Shown here piece after piece: positions 17,322 to 25,944 of a stretch of DNA of 64,000 nt. The position numbers and the translations under genes are program-made. Under the pieces are notes generated by a model. That model did no database searches. It had not been told where the DNA came from and saw nothing but the letters and a program-made list of their open reading frames with translations. The DNA comes from an uncultured Roseobacter sp. (lineage in GTDB: Bacteria > Pseudomonadota > Alphaproteobacteria > Rhodobacterales > Rhodobacteraceae): positions 124,001 to 188,000 of the forward strand of contig CANKZM010000005.1 in the NCBI GenBank assembly GCA_947488305.1. The letters run 5' to 3'. The first letter of the stretch is position 1, and each line of letters begins with the position of its first letter.

Positions 17322-17606
17322 TCACCCCGAGGCAAACACCGCCCCGCCGGATTTGTCATTCATCGACATCGGCATTTCTTCCGTCGCCGCGCCGCGGATT
17401 GCCGCGATCTTTTCCTGTGCCGCCATCGCGGTCGCTTCATCCGCGTATTGCGTCACCACCGAAAAGCTGTTCTCGCCCGTGCGGATCATCTGCACGCCTG
17501 ATGCGCCCACGGCCATGATCATCGGCACGTATTTGTCGCGCGCCAATGCTTCCATGTCATCCGACCACTCGGTCGTTGTCCAATTGCTCAAGGTACAATA
17601 GCTCAT
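17322..17606 (-). CDS. small conserved hypothetical protein, 94 aa
   Basis: A cytoplasmic 94-residue protein beginning MSYCTLSNWTTTEWSDDM. Composition and codon use are normal for the genome. The sequence reads like a small alpha/beta (ferredoxin-like) domain: a middle stretch MIMAVGASGVQMIRTGENSF followed by VVTQYADEATAMAAQEKIAAI, as in dimeric alpha-beta-barrel proteins of the ABM/DUF type. AAGGAAGG lies upstream of the ATG (before 17606). It follows the 30-codon membrane gene on the same strand by 110 bp. The function is unknown. Confidence 0.78.
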   Translation of the reverse strand: MSYCTLSNWTTTEWSDDMEALARDKYVPMIMAVGASGVQMIRTGENSFSVVTQYADEATAMAAQEKIAAIRGAATEEMPMSMNDKSGGAVFASG

Positions 17607-17674
17607 TTAAAAATCCTTCCTTAAATGATGAGGCAAGGTTGCACAGGAAGGCATGCGGACCAAGAGAATTCCGC

Positions 17675-17702
17675 CCGAAGGGTCCCGACGGGGGCCCTTC
17701 GG
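17675..17702. repeat. stem-loop after the 30-codon gene
   Basis: CCGAAGGG (17675-17682) pairs with CCCTTCGG (17695-17702), with further G/C pairing possible in the loop. It begins 15 bp past the stop of the minus-strand 30-codon gene and could stabilise or end its transcript, though no T-tract follows. Confidence 0.55.
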
Positions 17703-17716
17703 TTCTGTGCTACGGA

Positions 17717-17809
17717 TTACATCACCACCATGTGGAAGGTGTCGAAGACCACCCAAACTCCCATCAGGGATGCAAAACTCACGACGGTCGGTATGATGAC
17801 TTTGGCCAT
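17717..17809 (-). CDS. 30-residue single-pass membrane microprotein
   Basis: The frame encodes 30 residues, MAKVIIPTVVSFASLMGVWV followed by VFDTFHMVVM. Almost the whole is one hydrophobic helix starting after a single Lys. AAAGGAG stands seven bases before the ATG, one of the best ribosome sites in the window, and a stem-loop follows the stop, so I think it is a real gene although it is too short for usual gene finders. The frame is open further upstream but that part is Arg-rich and lacks a start site. Neighbours are small cytochromes c. It could be an accessory subunit of a respiratory complex, which is inference. Confidence 0.62.
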   Translation of the reverse strand: MAKVIIPTVVSFASLMGVWVVFDTFHMVVM

Positions 17810-18008
17810 TCTGGCGCTCCTTTCCAGGCAGCCCCCTGCGGTAGCAGATGGGCTGCGGTGCCTGCCGCGAAGGCCTGTCCTCCGCGATCTGAAAAAGAGG
17901 TGGGGATCAGTGTTTGACACAAAAAGGGGGCATATCATCACCATCTGTCACCAGCCCGTGGGCGCACTGAAACATCGCGCCCTTGGCTCGCACAGTCTGT
18001 CAAACGCC

Positions 18009-18407
18009 TTACTTCTGCACCGCCATTAGGTAGGCCACCAGATTAACCACCGCCGGGGAGGTCAGGATCGGCTGGCCGGTTTCGGTCTTCAGAGACAGTT
18101 CTTCGCCTTCAAAAAAGTCCCCATAAACCGGCATCGGCGAGCCATGACTTACCAACGGATCTCGCCCGTCAATGCGCGTCACAACACGGGTCATTGGAAA
18201 AGTGCCCGCGTTCCGCTCAGTGAGGCGGGTGAGGTCCGGGGGTTGCAGGACCAACGCCGGGGCCATGGGACCGTTGCCGTCAGCATCTGCGCCGTGGCAG
18301 GTTGCGCAATGGCGGGCATAAATCTCGGCGCCTGTCGCCGCATCCTGCGCTATGGCGGCACCAGACAGGAACCCAAAGGCCAGGGCCAGTGAAATCAAAC
18401 GCGTCAT
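18009..18407 (-). CDS. periplasmic c-type cytochrome, class I, 132 aa
   Basis: A signal peptide (residues 1-20, ending AAIA) precedes a single-haem cytochrome c domain with CATCH at 34-38. A likely Met axial ligand is in HGSPMPVYG near residue 91. It would transfer electrons in the periplasm. AAGGAG precedes ATG 18407. The motif PPDLTRLTERNAGTFP is shared in pattern with the lipoprotein cytochrome at 19218-19622 (PSDLTVLARNAGGTFP), so the two are paralogues. The 200 bp after it, to the microprotein start, contain an inverted repeat GGGCGC/GCGCCC at 17960-17982 but no T-tract. Confidence 0.9.
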   Translation of the reverse strand: MTRLISLALAFGFLSGAAIAQDAATGAEIYARHCATCHGADADGNGPMAPALVLQPPDLTRLTERNAGTFPMTRVVTRIDGRDPLVSHGSPMPVYGDFFEGEELSLKTETGQPILTSPAVVNLVAYLMAVQK

Positions 18408-18536
18408 CACAGTCTCCTTTTTGCTGTTGCCCAAATCTTAGCAGAGCCCGCCGCGGATACCCTGATTTCGATCAATCCAGAGTTACCTGGTCACCAGAGA
18501 CTTGCGTCGCCCCAGCGCATTGGGCACTGATACCTC

Positions 18537-19217
18537 ATGCGCTTCATCCTTATCGCAAGTCTCGTTATGTTAACCGCCTGCGGTCGCCCAATGACCGAGA
18601 ATGAAATTGCTTTCGCTAACACCCTGCATGGTGACACGCTGGACACGAGCAAGGTACGCATTGTCGAAGGTGCGCCCACCCGCGCGGTAACCTTCCGGCG
18701 CAAACCGCGGCCCCGCACAACGTGCCGGGAACGTATCGTGCCACCTCCTACGAAGGAAATCGTGACGTCGAAACCGGCGGCCGTGGCGATCTACAACCAC
18801 ATTCTGTTTGATAAGGATTGGTACATCGACGACTATATGCCCGAGTATCCCGATCAGATCGGTCTCGTGGCGGCAATGCTTTTTGCCCATGAGCTGACCC
18901 ATGCGTGGCAATGGCAGAACCGGCGTGACACCGGCTATTCTCCATGGCGGGCAGCCTTTGAGCATAGCGGCGGGGACGATCCCTATCTCTTTGACCTCGA
19001 AAATACTCCGAAATTCAGTGACTTCGGGTTCGAACAGCAAGGCGCTATTGTGGAGGAATACATTTGTTGCCGGTCGCTCGACCCAACAGCGCCCCGTACC
19101 GCCCGATTACACAACATGCTGGCTGAGGTCATGCCCGTACACCCTTTGCCGAAAGGCCGCCCCTATGCGGTCGGGCTCCCCTGGGAAGGGGTGGAATTGG
19201 ATGGCATCTGCCGCTGA
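18537..19217 (+). CDS. lipoprotein with HExxH (zinc peptidase-like) motif
   Basis: A 226-residue protein with a lipobox LTAC (12-15), so probably anchored in the periplasm or outer membrane at Cys15. HELTHAWQW begins at residue 118, giving HExxH with His118, Glu119 and His122 as in zinc metallopeptidases; a later Glu (for example in GAIVEEYICC) could be the third ligand. No named family comes to mind; proteins of this kind are annotated as hypothetical. It abuts the convergent cytochrome gene with no gap (stop TGA next to stop TCA). Peptidase function is inference from the motif only. Confidence 0.8.
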   Translation: MRFILIASLVMLTACGRPMTENEIAFANTLHGDTLDTSKVRIVEGAPTRAVTFRRKPRPRTTCRERIVPPPTKEIVTSKPAAVAIYNHILFDKDWYIDDYMPEYPDQIGLVAAMLFAHELTHAWQWQNRRDTGYSPWRAAFEHSGGDDPYLFDLENTPKFSDFGFEQQGAIVEEYICCRSLDPTAPRTARLHNMLAEVMPVHPLPKGRPYAVGLPWEGVELDGICR

Positions 19218-19622
19218 TCAGGGGCGTTGCACGGATTCCAGATAGGCCAGCAAGGCTGCCTGCGGCGCGGGCGCGCGTATCCGCCCGGCGCTTGTTTTGA
19301 TGCGCTTTGTGTCCTCTGAATTCAGATGTTGGAAGGGACGCATGATGCGCCCTGTCTGTTTTCCCAGACTATAGTTTTCGAGGATCATCAGAACCTCGGC
19401 CCGTGGAAATGTGCCCCCGGCATTGCGCGCAAGAACTGTCAGATCAGACGGCGTACGGCTCAATCCTTCGATCCCCGCGCCACCACCGCCGCGCAGGTCG
19501 CCACCATGGCACAGCGCGCAATTCTGCTGGTAGAGTGTTGCACCGCGCGACACCGTATCGTTGCCACCGCAAGCCGCAACTGTCACGCACAGCAAGACGC
19601 CTGTTAAAACGCGATATCTCAT
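19218..19622 (-). CDS. cytochrome c lipoprotein, 134 aa
   Basis: A lipoprotein signal ends at VAAC (15-18), followed by a class I cytochrome c domain with CALCH at 35-39 and a possible Met ligand in RIMRPFQHL. It is a paralogue of the soluble cytochrome at 18009-18407 by the shared PxDLTxL and GTFPR patterns. GGAGG stands five bases before ATG 19622; the longer frame to 19745 has no such site. It would be a membrane-tethered electron carrier. The Gly-rich run after the haem motif is unusual but still compatible with the fold. Confidence 0.87.
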   Translation of the reverse strand: MRYRVLTGVLLCVTVAACGGNDTVSRGATLYQQNCALCHGGDLRGGGGAGIEGLSRTPSDLTVLARNAGGTFPRAEVLMILENYSLGKQTGRIMRPFQHLNSEDTKRIKTSAGRIRAPAPQAALLAYLESVQRP

Positions 19623-19729
19623 CAGAACCTCCGGCAAGTCGCTGCCTGGGACGAGGCTAAACGAATAATCTTGCTGAACTGGTAACAGCCCGCCATTGTG
19701 CGCTGACAACCCTGAAACGGAGCATCCGA

Positions 19730-20164
19730 ATGGCGCAATACGCAATTGTCATGTTGCTGGCAGGCATTGGCATTCCCATCCTCGCGGCGCTGAACGCGGC
19801 ACTGGGCGTACGTATCGGATCGCCCGCCGCAGCGGCGACAATACTGTTCGTTGTGGCTTTTTTATGCTGCGTGGTGGTCGCGATAGCAACGGGACCAAGC
19901 GCTTTCGGGCGGCTGCAAATTGCGCCCAAACATCTCTTTCTGGCCGGTGTGCTAATTGCGTTCTACGTGCTGACAATAACCTATATCGCACCACATTTTG
20001 GCGTGGGTAACGCGGTCTTCTTTGTCTTGCTAGGACAGTTGATTAGCGCGGCTCTCATCGACCATTTCGGGCTTTTTGGCGCAAGAGTGAGCCCGCTCAG
20101 CGCGACCCGCGCGCTTGGTATTGCGGTGATGGCGACCGGCGTCTTTATCACACAGAAGGTTTAG
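19730..20164 (+). CDS. DMT family permease, YdcZ (DUF606)-like
   Basis: A 144-residue inner-membrane protein with five hydrophobic segments, matching the short half-size DMT permeases of the YdcZ type. LLAGIGIPILAALNAALGVRIGSP at the N terminus resembles the family start, and the last helix GIAVMATGVFI fits the family. The transported substrate is unknown. Its last 17 bp overlap the end of the convergent Ldh-family gene. Confidence 0.83.
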   Translation: MAQYAIVMLLAGIGIPILAALNAALGVRIGSPAAAATILFVVAFLCCVVVAIATGPSAFGRLQIAPKHLFLAGVLIAFYVLTITYIAPHFGVGNAVFFVLLGQLISAALIDHFGLFGARVSPLSATRALGIAVMATGVFITQKV

Positions 20165-21143
20165 GGCCTTCGGCCAGTTCCAGCAGCCGCGTCCACATCG
20201 ACGGAGCAACTTCGACCTCATCCACCATATCCTTGGATTGACCCGGCAGACGCGCGCCCTCGTCAACAGTTGCAAAACTGGTGAGGTTTTTCAGTCGCGC
20301 CGGAAAAGCTTCTGATACCGCCGGATCAAGCAGGATGTAGTATTGCCCTAGGTCATGCGGCCCGCCTTGCGGGGATTTGAGCGGTTTGACATCCCGCGAC
20401 AGAACTGAACCCGTCATACCTGCCGCCAAAATCTCGGCCATCAATCCAAAACCCCACCCCTTGTAACCGCCGACCGACACAAGCGACCCTTGCAAGGCCT
20501 GCTCCGGGTCGGTGGTCGGCTCGCCATCGGCATCAAGCGCCCAGCCAAGTGGTATTTTCTCACCCACCGCCTTGGCCATGGTGATCTTTCCCAGCGCAAC
20601 AGTCGTAGTTGATTGGTCAAACTGCATGGATACACCGCCCGCGCCATCAGGGACAGCAAATGCAATCGGATTGGTCCCAATGACACGCGACTTTCCTCCG
20701 GGTGCTGCAACAATGGGCGATGCGTTGGTAAAGCCAATCCCGATGTATCCAGCCTTTGCGATTTGCTCGGTGAAATAGCCCAACGATGTACAGGTATGTG
20801 CGTGCCCGACGGCAAGCGTCGCCGTTCCGAGTTCCCGAACAGCTTCAAGCGCAGGGGCCAACCCTTCGGCGAAAGCCGGCTGGGCAAATCCATATCCCGC
20901 ATCCACATGGACAACACCAGGTCGAGGGCGCGACACCCTTGGCTCAACCTTTCCGTCAACACGACCACTTTGCAATTGCAGGCAGTAGCTTTCCACGTAG
21001 TAGAGACCGCAAATCTTGTTGCCGTAGCCCTCTGCGACGCGCACTGCTCGCGCGACTTCGGTCGCCACGAATGGCCGGGCACCATAGGCGCTAAGCGCTT
21101 GGCGGGTCAGTTGCTCAATTTCGTCAAGGCTGCGATGCGGCAT
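20148..21143 (-). CDS. Ldh family oxidoreductase (malate/sulfolactate/pipecolate-type NAD(P) dehydrogenase)
   Basis: A 331-residue cytoplasmic enzyme of the type-2 malate/L-lactate dehydrogenase family. HAHTCTSLGYFTEQ holds the conserved active-site His, TNASPIVAAPGGKSRVIGTN the substrate and cofactor loop, and GGYKGWGFGLMAEIL the C-terminal signature. Members reduce 2-oxo acids or cyclic imines (malate, ureidoglycolate, sulfolactate, piperideine-2-carboxylate); context does not decide. GAGAGG precedes ATG 21143, which is preferred over the longer frame to 21281. No pathway gene adjoins. Confidence 0.87.
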   Translation of the reverse strand: MPHRSLDEIEQLTRQALSAYGARPFVATEVARAVRVAEGYGNKICGLYYVESYCLQLQSGRVDGKVEPRVSRPRPGVVHVDAGYGFAQPAFAEGLAPALEAVRELGTATLAVGHAHTCTSLGYFTEQIAKAGYIGIGFTNASPIVAAPGGKSRVIGTNPIAFAVPDGAGGVSMQFDQSTTTVALGKITMAKAVGEKIPLGWALDADGEPTTDPEQALQGSLVSVGGYKGWGFGLMAEILAAGMTGSVLSRDVKPLKSPQGGPHDLGQYYILLDPAVSEAFPARLKNLTSFATVDEGARLPGQSKDMVDEVEVAPSMWTRLLELAEGPKPSV

Positions 21144-21201
21144 GGGTTTCCTCTCGAGAACGCGGTGGTCTGGGACCGAAGCGCAAGAGCCCGGCGCTAA
21201 T

Positions 21202-21885
21202 TCATAGGGGCAAAAGGACGCCAGCGTCCAGACGGATTTGTCTATCCATGCGAGAGGCAAGCTCAAGATTATGTGTCGCAATGAGGCCCGAGAGCCCCGT
21301 TGAGCGCACCAGCTTCATCAACGTGTCAAACACTTGATCTGACGTTGCGGGATCGAGGTTGCCCGTCGGCTCATCCGCCAGCAACAGTCGCGGTGCATTG
21401 GCCAATGCTCTGCAAAACGCAACCCGCTGCTGCTCACCGCCGGACAGGGCCGCAGGCCGGTGATCCGCGCGCTCAGCGATCCCGACGGCCGATAACAACT
21501 CTTCTGCTCTTTGTTGCGCGGCGCTGCGCCCTATCCCTTTCACCAGTTGCGGCAAGACGATATTCTCTGCAGCGGTGAACTCGGGCAGGAGATGGTGAAA
21601 CTGGTATATGAAGCCGATGTCATTGCGACGCGCAGCAGTACGGCGCGCGTCGTTCAAACCGGTCATCACAGTACCCCCCAGCAGGATTTCCCCTTCATCC
21701 GGGGCATCCAAAAGGCCAGCAATGTGCAACAAGGTCGATTTGCCAGCGCCAGAAGGCGCCACCAACGCCACAACCTCGCCGGGCTCAACCTGCAAATCCA
21801 CACCTTGAAGCACACGCACTTCATTTGGTGCTCCCGGGTTGTAGGATTTGGCGATCCCTTTCAAGGCGAGCGTCGGTTCACTCAT
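21202..21885 (-). CDS. lolD: lipoprotein-releasing ABC transporter ATPase LolD
   Basis: A 227-residue ABC ATPase. Walker A APSGAGKS is at 43-50, the signature LSGGEQQR follows Q-loop residues, and [12 protein letters not shown] is Walker B. Pattern and neighbour make it LolD, which powers release of outer-membrane lipoproteins from the inner membrane to LolA. ATG 21885 overlaps the stop of the permease gene by eight bases. The first Gly of Walker A is Ala, which I believe is common in alphaproteobacterial LolD. Confidence 0.93.
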   Translation of the reverse strand: MSEPTLALKGIAKSYNPGAPNEVRVLQGVDLQVEPGEVVALVAPSGAGKSTLLHIAGLLDAPDEGEILLGGTVMTGLNDARRTAARRNDIGFIYQFHHLLPEFTAAENIVLPQLVKGIGRSAAQQRAEELLSAVGIAERADHRPAALSGGEQQRVAFCRALANAPRLLLADEPTGNLDPATSDQVFDTLMKLVRSTGLSGLIATHNLELASRMDRQIRLDAGVLLPL

Positions 21886-23164
21886 AGCGCAAGGCCTCAA
21901 CAGGGTTCATTCGCGCCGCACGACGAGCCGGGAAAAACGTCACCACAAACGAGAGCCCGAGGGACAATGCCACGGCGGAAAGCACGTCGCGCAAATGTAA
22001 TTCCGCTGGCAGCGCGTAGATTCCGCGTATCGAAGGATCCCAAACACCACCTCCCATCACGACATTCACGAAGGAGAAAATCGGGTCGATGTAGATGGCG
22101 AACAGGCACCCCAGCACCACACCTGCGGCGGTCCCGATCAATCCTGTGAAGGCCCCGCAGATGAAAAACACCCGAAGCACCGACGCTTCGCTCAGCCCCA
22201 TGGTGCGCAGGATGCCAATATCGCGGCCTTTGTTTTTGACCAACATGATCAGGCCCGAGACGATGTTCATCGCAGCAATAAGCACGAGGATCGACAGGAT
22301 GATGAACATGACATTATCCTCCACCTCCAGTGCACGTAGAAAGCCACCCGATGCGTCCTGCCATGTCCATATCTGGCCGCGCTCTCCCGCCGCCTGAAGT
22401 AAAGCGCGGCGCATGCCTTCGACGTCCTCGGGCGCTTCAACCATCACTTCAAGTTCGTCCGCTACTCCCTCACGATTAAAGTAATTTTGCGCTTCCTCAA
22501 AAGGTAAATAGGCGCGCACGCGATCAATATCGTATCGCCCGGCAGAAAAGATATAGACGACCTCGTAGGCGTTCACTCTGGGCGACGTGCCAAAGGCCGT
22601 TTTTACCCCATCGGGGGAAATGAGACGGACACGATCCCCGACGCCAACGCCCAATTCCCGCGCCAGGCCGGAGCCAAGGGCGATCCCCTCGCTGAACCGC
22701 GAAAGGTCACCGCGAGAGGTTTCCGGGTCCGCGATGCGGGGCAGGCTTGCCAGATTCTCCGGCGCGATGCCAAAGACATCAGCCCCGGCGTTGCGCCCCC
22801 TGTTCGCGGCCATCACCTGCCCGCGCACCAGCGGTGCCACCCGCGTCACACCGGGTACTTGCGCGACTGCAACCGCGACATCTTCATAGTTTGGCATTGT
22901 CCGGTCGACTTGGCCGGTTTCCGACACCGACCCGATGGAATAGACTGTCGCATGGGCATTTGCGCCGAGGATCGTATCCACAAATTCGGCGCGAAACCCG
23001 GAGCGTACTGCAAGCGTTGCGATCAACGCAAAGACCGCCAGCGTGATCCCGATCAGGCTGATCCAGGTCATCGTGCTCACGCCGCCCTCTGCCCGACGCG
23101 CGCGCAGATATCGCCACGCGATCATCCATTCGAAAGCAGCAAAAGGAGGAGGCGTTTTCGCCAT
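21878..23164 (-). CDS. lolC: lipoprotein-releasing ABC transporter permease LolC/LolE (LolF-type)
   Basis: A 428-residue inner-membrane protein with one N-terminal helix (WISLIGITLAVFALIATLAV), a large periplasmic MacB-like domain, and three C-terminal helices including FFICGAFTGLIGTAAGVVLG. This is the LolC/LolE layout. Only one such gene adjoins lolD, so the transporter is probably a homodimer of the LolF kind, as in other alphaproteobacteria; this is inference. AAGGA precedes the ATG. Co-transcribed with lolD. Confidence 0.92.
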   Translation of the reverse strand: MAKTPPPFAAFEWMIAWRYLRARRAEGGVSTMTWISLIGITLAVFALIATLAVRSGFRAEFVDTILGANAHATVYSIGSVSETGQVDRTMPNYEDVAVAVAQVPGVTRVAPLVRGQVMAANRGRNAGADVFGIAPENLASLPRIADPETSRGDLSRFSEGIALGSGLARELGVGVGDRVRLISPDGVKTAFGTSPRVNAYEVVYIFSAGRYDIDRVRAYLPFEEAQNYFNREGVADELEVMVEAPEDVEGMRRALLQAAGERGQIWTWQDASGGFLRALEVEDNVMFIILSILVLIAAMNIVSGLIMLVKNKGRDIGILRTMGLSEASVLRVFFICGAFTGLIGTAAGVVLGCLFAIYIDPIFSFVNVVMGGGVWDPSIRGIYALPAELHLRDVLSAVALSLGLSFVVTFFPARRAARMNPVEALRYE

Positions 23165-23217
23165 GCGAAATCCTTATGGTAGGGTTTGGCGCAACCTGCG
23201 GCTTTGCGCTTGAAGGG

Positions 23218-23706
23218 TCAAGCAGGCAATGGTCGTTTGCCACGCACCAGCACCCCCAACCCCTTCAGACCAATGATGGTCAGCAAGAACCCCCCTACGG
23301 CGAAAAGCGCGCTGGCAAAGGTCAATGGCAAGGCTGGCTGAAAGGCCGCAAGCGCCTTGCGCGCAATCTCCGGGTCCGTCAGGCGTCCTAGGTGGTAAGC
23401 GCGCATGAAGGGCCCCAGCCCCTCCAAGGTCAAAAGATCAGCCCTGAGTTGCGCATGGCGCTCGAAGGTGCGGCTCATATCCGCACGGCGCGCCTCGACA
23501 AAGGCTGATCCTCTCATTTGCGCGAGCGCTTGGGTGCGCGTCAGCCCAAGCGCTTCCGCTGAGTGATCGAAGTCAGCAACCACTTGCTGCAAGGCATCCA
23601 CAGCCCCGCCCAACCGCTGGATATACTGATGGGAATACGCTGGAAACTGCGCCGCCAACAACGCGCCGCACAAACCAGAGGCCAAAACAACCGTGCGAAG
23701 GATCAT
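23218..23706 (-). CDS. DUF2937 family membrane protein
   Basis: A 162-residue protein with an N-terminal hydrophobic segment (residues 1-20) and a second near the C terminus (LTFASALFAVGGFLLTIIGL), enclosing a helical periplasmic part with Leu/Ala/Arg character. This fits DUF2937, a family of unknown function. AGGAG precedes ATG 23706. It lies between proS and the lol genes on the same strand with short gaps, so the set may form one operon. Confidence 0.8.
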   Translation of the reverse strand: MILRTVVLASGLCGALLAAQFPAYSHQYIQRLGGAVDALQQVVADFDHSAEALGLTRTQALAQMRGSAFVEARRADMSRTFERHAQLRADLLTLEGLGPFMRAYHLGRLTDPEIARKALAAFQPALPLTFASALFAVGGFLLTIIGLKGLGVLVRGKRPLPA

Positions 23707-23765
23707 TGCCTTCTCCTGTTCACCCCCCGGTGACATAAGGTGAAGATATCAAATCCTGTGCTCGG

Positions 23766-25121
23766 TTACAAATTTCCACTCACCTGATGTCCGGAGTATA
23801 TTTTTGCCAGTTGCTCAACGGCGTCCTGCGGGGGCAGTTCGGTGCTTTCCCCGGTCTTGCGACTGGTCAACTCGACAACCCCGTTTTTCAACCCGCGCGG
23901 ACCCACCGTAATACGCCATGGCAATCCAATCAGGTCCATCGTCGCAAACTTGCCGCCCGCGCGCTCATTACGATCGTCGTAGAGCGGATCGAAGCCAAGT
24001 GCCTTAATCGAAGCGTAAAGCGCCTCACAGGCCGCGTCTGCTTCTGCGTCGCCTTGCTTGAGGTTCACGATGCCGCAATGGAAGGGTGTCACACCCTCCG
24101 GCCAAATGATCCCTTTATCATCGTGACAGGCTTCGATAATGGCCCCCACCAACCGGCTGACACCAATCCCGTGGCTGCCCATATGAACCGGGGTAGGTTT
24201 CCCATCAGGCCCTTGAACTGTGGCCCCCATCGCCTCGGAATACTTTGTACCGAAGTAGAAAATCTGCCCGACCTCGATACCGCGCGCAGTCCGGCGGCGC
24301 TCCTCAGGCACCTTGTTGAACAACTCTTTGTCATGGGTTTCATCGGTGCGGGCGTAGAGGTTGGTAAACTCCTCCATGATCGACTTGCATTGATCCACGC
24401 TGTCATAGTCGATTTCCCGGTCCCCAAAGGTCAGATCAGTGACGGCACTATCATAGAAGACCTCCGACTCGCCGGTATCCGCCAGCACCAGGAATTCATG
24501 GGTATCGTCGCCGCCAATCGGGCCGGAATCCGCACGCATCGGGATCGCCTGAAGCCCCATCCGCTCATATGTCCGCAAGTAGCTGACAAGGTGGCGGTTG
24601 TAAGCGTGCAACGCGTCTTCCTTCGTCAGGTCAAAGTTATAGCCATCCTTCATGAAGAACTCACGGCCCCGCATCACGCCGAAACGCGGGCGCATCTCGT
24701 CCCTGAACTTCCATTGGATATGGTAAAGGGTCAGCGGCAGATCCTTGTAGCTGCCCACATGCGCCCGGAAGATGTCGGTGATCATCTCTTCGTTCGTGGG
24801 ACCATAGAGCATGTCGCGGTCCTGCCGGTCCCGGATACGCAGCAACTCGTCGCCATAAGCGTCATAGCGCCCGCTTTCACGCCACAAATCGGCAGGTTGC
24901 ACGGTCGGCATCAGCATCGGAATGTGCCCTGCGCGCATCTGCTCTTCGTGAACGATATTTTCGAGCTTTCTCAGAACCTTAAAACCCAATGGCAGCCAAG
25001 AATATATGCCCGCCGAACTTTGTTTGATCATGCCCGCACGCAGCATTAGGCGATGGCTCACGATTTGAGCCTCGGCAGGGTTCTCGCGCAGCACAGGCAG
25101 GAAGTAGCGGGTCAGGCGCAT
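23766..25121 (-). CDS. proS: prolyl-tRNA synthetase (short alphaproteobacterial form)
   Basis: A 451-residue class II aminoacyl-tRNA synthetase charging tRNA-Pro. Motif 2 is [22 protein letters not shown] in spirit ([17 protein letters not shown] near residue 140), [10 protein letters not shown] lies near 109, and motif 3 [18 protein letters not shown] near 319. The editing INS domain of E. coli ProRS is absent, as is usual in alphaproteobacteria. The anticodon-binding domain is C-terminal. Divergent from the fasciclin gene across 189 bp. Confidence 0.96.
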   Translation of the reverse strand: MRLTRYFLPVLRENPAEAQIVSHRLMLRAGMIKQSSAGIYSWLPLGFKVLRKLENIVHEEQMRAGHIPMLMPTVQPADLWRESGRYDAYGDELLRIRDRQDRDMLYGPTNEEMITDIFRAHVGSYKDLPLTLYHIQWKFRDEMRPRFGVMRGREFFMKDGYNFDLTKEDALHAYNRHLVSYLRTYERMGLQAIPMRADSGPIGGDDTHEFLVLADTGESEVFYDSAVTDLTFGDREIDYDSVDQCKSIMEEFTNLYARTDETHDKELFNKVPEERRRTARGIEVGQIFYFGTKYSEAMGATVQGPDGKPTPVHMGSHGIGVSRLVGAIIEACHDDKGIIWPEGVTPFHCGIVNLKQGDAEADAACEALYASIKALGFDPLYDDRNERAGGKFATMDLIGLPWRITVGPRGLKNGVVELTSRKTGESTELPPQDAVEQLAKIYSGHQVSGNL

Positions 25122-25310
25122 GGCAGGTCCTCTCAGATCGATTGCAGTCTTTGATTAGGCCAAAGACGCGCGCCCCGCAATCGCCAAACACACCAGTGGA
25201 TGAGCACGGCCTCACCATAAAATTTTCTTTCCGGTGATCCATCTGGCGCGACCCTCCGTAAACCTCGAACATGTCACAGGGCATGCGAAAACACGGGAAG
25301 GAACCGAATA

Positions 25311-25826
25311 ATGACATCATTTCGCAGAATTGCAGCCGTTGCTGCAACCGCACTCACTCTGGGAACTGCGGCGCAGGCCGCTGATATCGTCGAGATTGCA
25401 TCAGGCGATGAACGCTTCTCAACTCTGGTGGCGGCAGTTTCTGCGGCGGGTCTGGTTGAGACACTGCAAGGACCGGGCCCCTTCACTGTCTACGCGCCGG
25501 TCAATGACGCCTTCGCTGCCCTGCCTGAAGGCACCGTTGAGACACTGTTGAAGCCTGAGAACAAAGACCAGTTGACCAACGTGCTGCTTTATCACGTTGA
25601 TGACCGCAAACTCACGGCAGAAATGATCCCGAATGGATCGAATTACTTCAAACCGGTTCTTGCATCAGAACGTCTTTGCATCACAAAGGGTGCGAACGGT
25701 GTCAGCATCGCGGATGGGACAGGCGAAAGCGCCAACGTGATCATCGCGAACATCGAAGCTGACAACGGCGTGATCCACGTGGTGGACAAAGTGTTGTTGC
25801 CGGGTACGCGCCCAGCCTGTCACTAG
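25311..25826 (+). CDS. secreted fasciclin (FAS1) domain protein
   Basis: A 171-residue exported protein: signal peptide to about residue 23 (ending AAQAA), then a single FAS1 domain with FTVYAPVNDAFAALPEGT and NVLLYHV (the H1 and H2 blocks). FAS1 domains mediate adhesion or protein contacts at the cell surface. GGAAGG lies before the ATG. A terminator follows 20 bp after the stop. Two cysteines (in LCITKG and near the C terminus) could form a disulfide. Confidence 0.92.
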   Translation: MTSFRRIAAVAATALTLGTAAQAADIVEIASGDERFSTLVAAVSAAGLVETLQGPGPFTVYAPVNDAFAALPEGTVETLLKPENKDQLTNVLLYHVDDRKLTAEMIPNGSNYFKPVLASERLCITKGANGVSIADGTGESANVIIANIEADNGVIHVVDKVLLPGTRPACH

Positions 25827-25846
25827 TCGGACCAGAATGCCCAGAT

Positions 25847-25875
25847 GGCTCGCCGTGATCCCGGCGAGCCTTTTT
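25847..25875 (+). terminator. intrinsic terminator of the fasciclin gene
   Basis: GGCTCGCCG (25847-25855) pairs exactly with CGGCGAGCC (25862-25870) around a six-base loop, followed by five T. It starts 21 bp after the fasciclin stop. Confidence 0.88.
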
Positions 25876-25944
25876 CCAGTCGGCCCCTTGCAACGCTCTC
25901 TCTGATGCGCGATGTGAACGGGATACACAGACCGGAGACCCTGA

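Noticed and set aside
23787-25049. A 420-codon frame on the plus strand
   Set aside because: It is antisense to proS.
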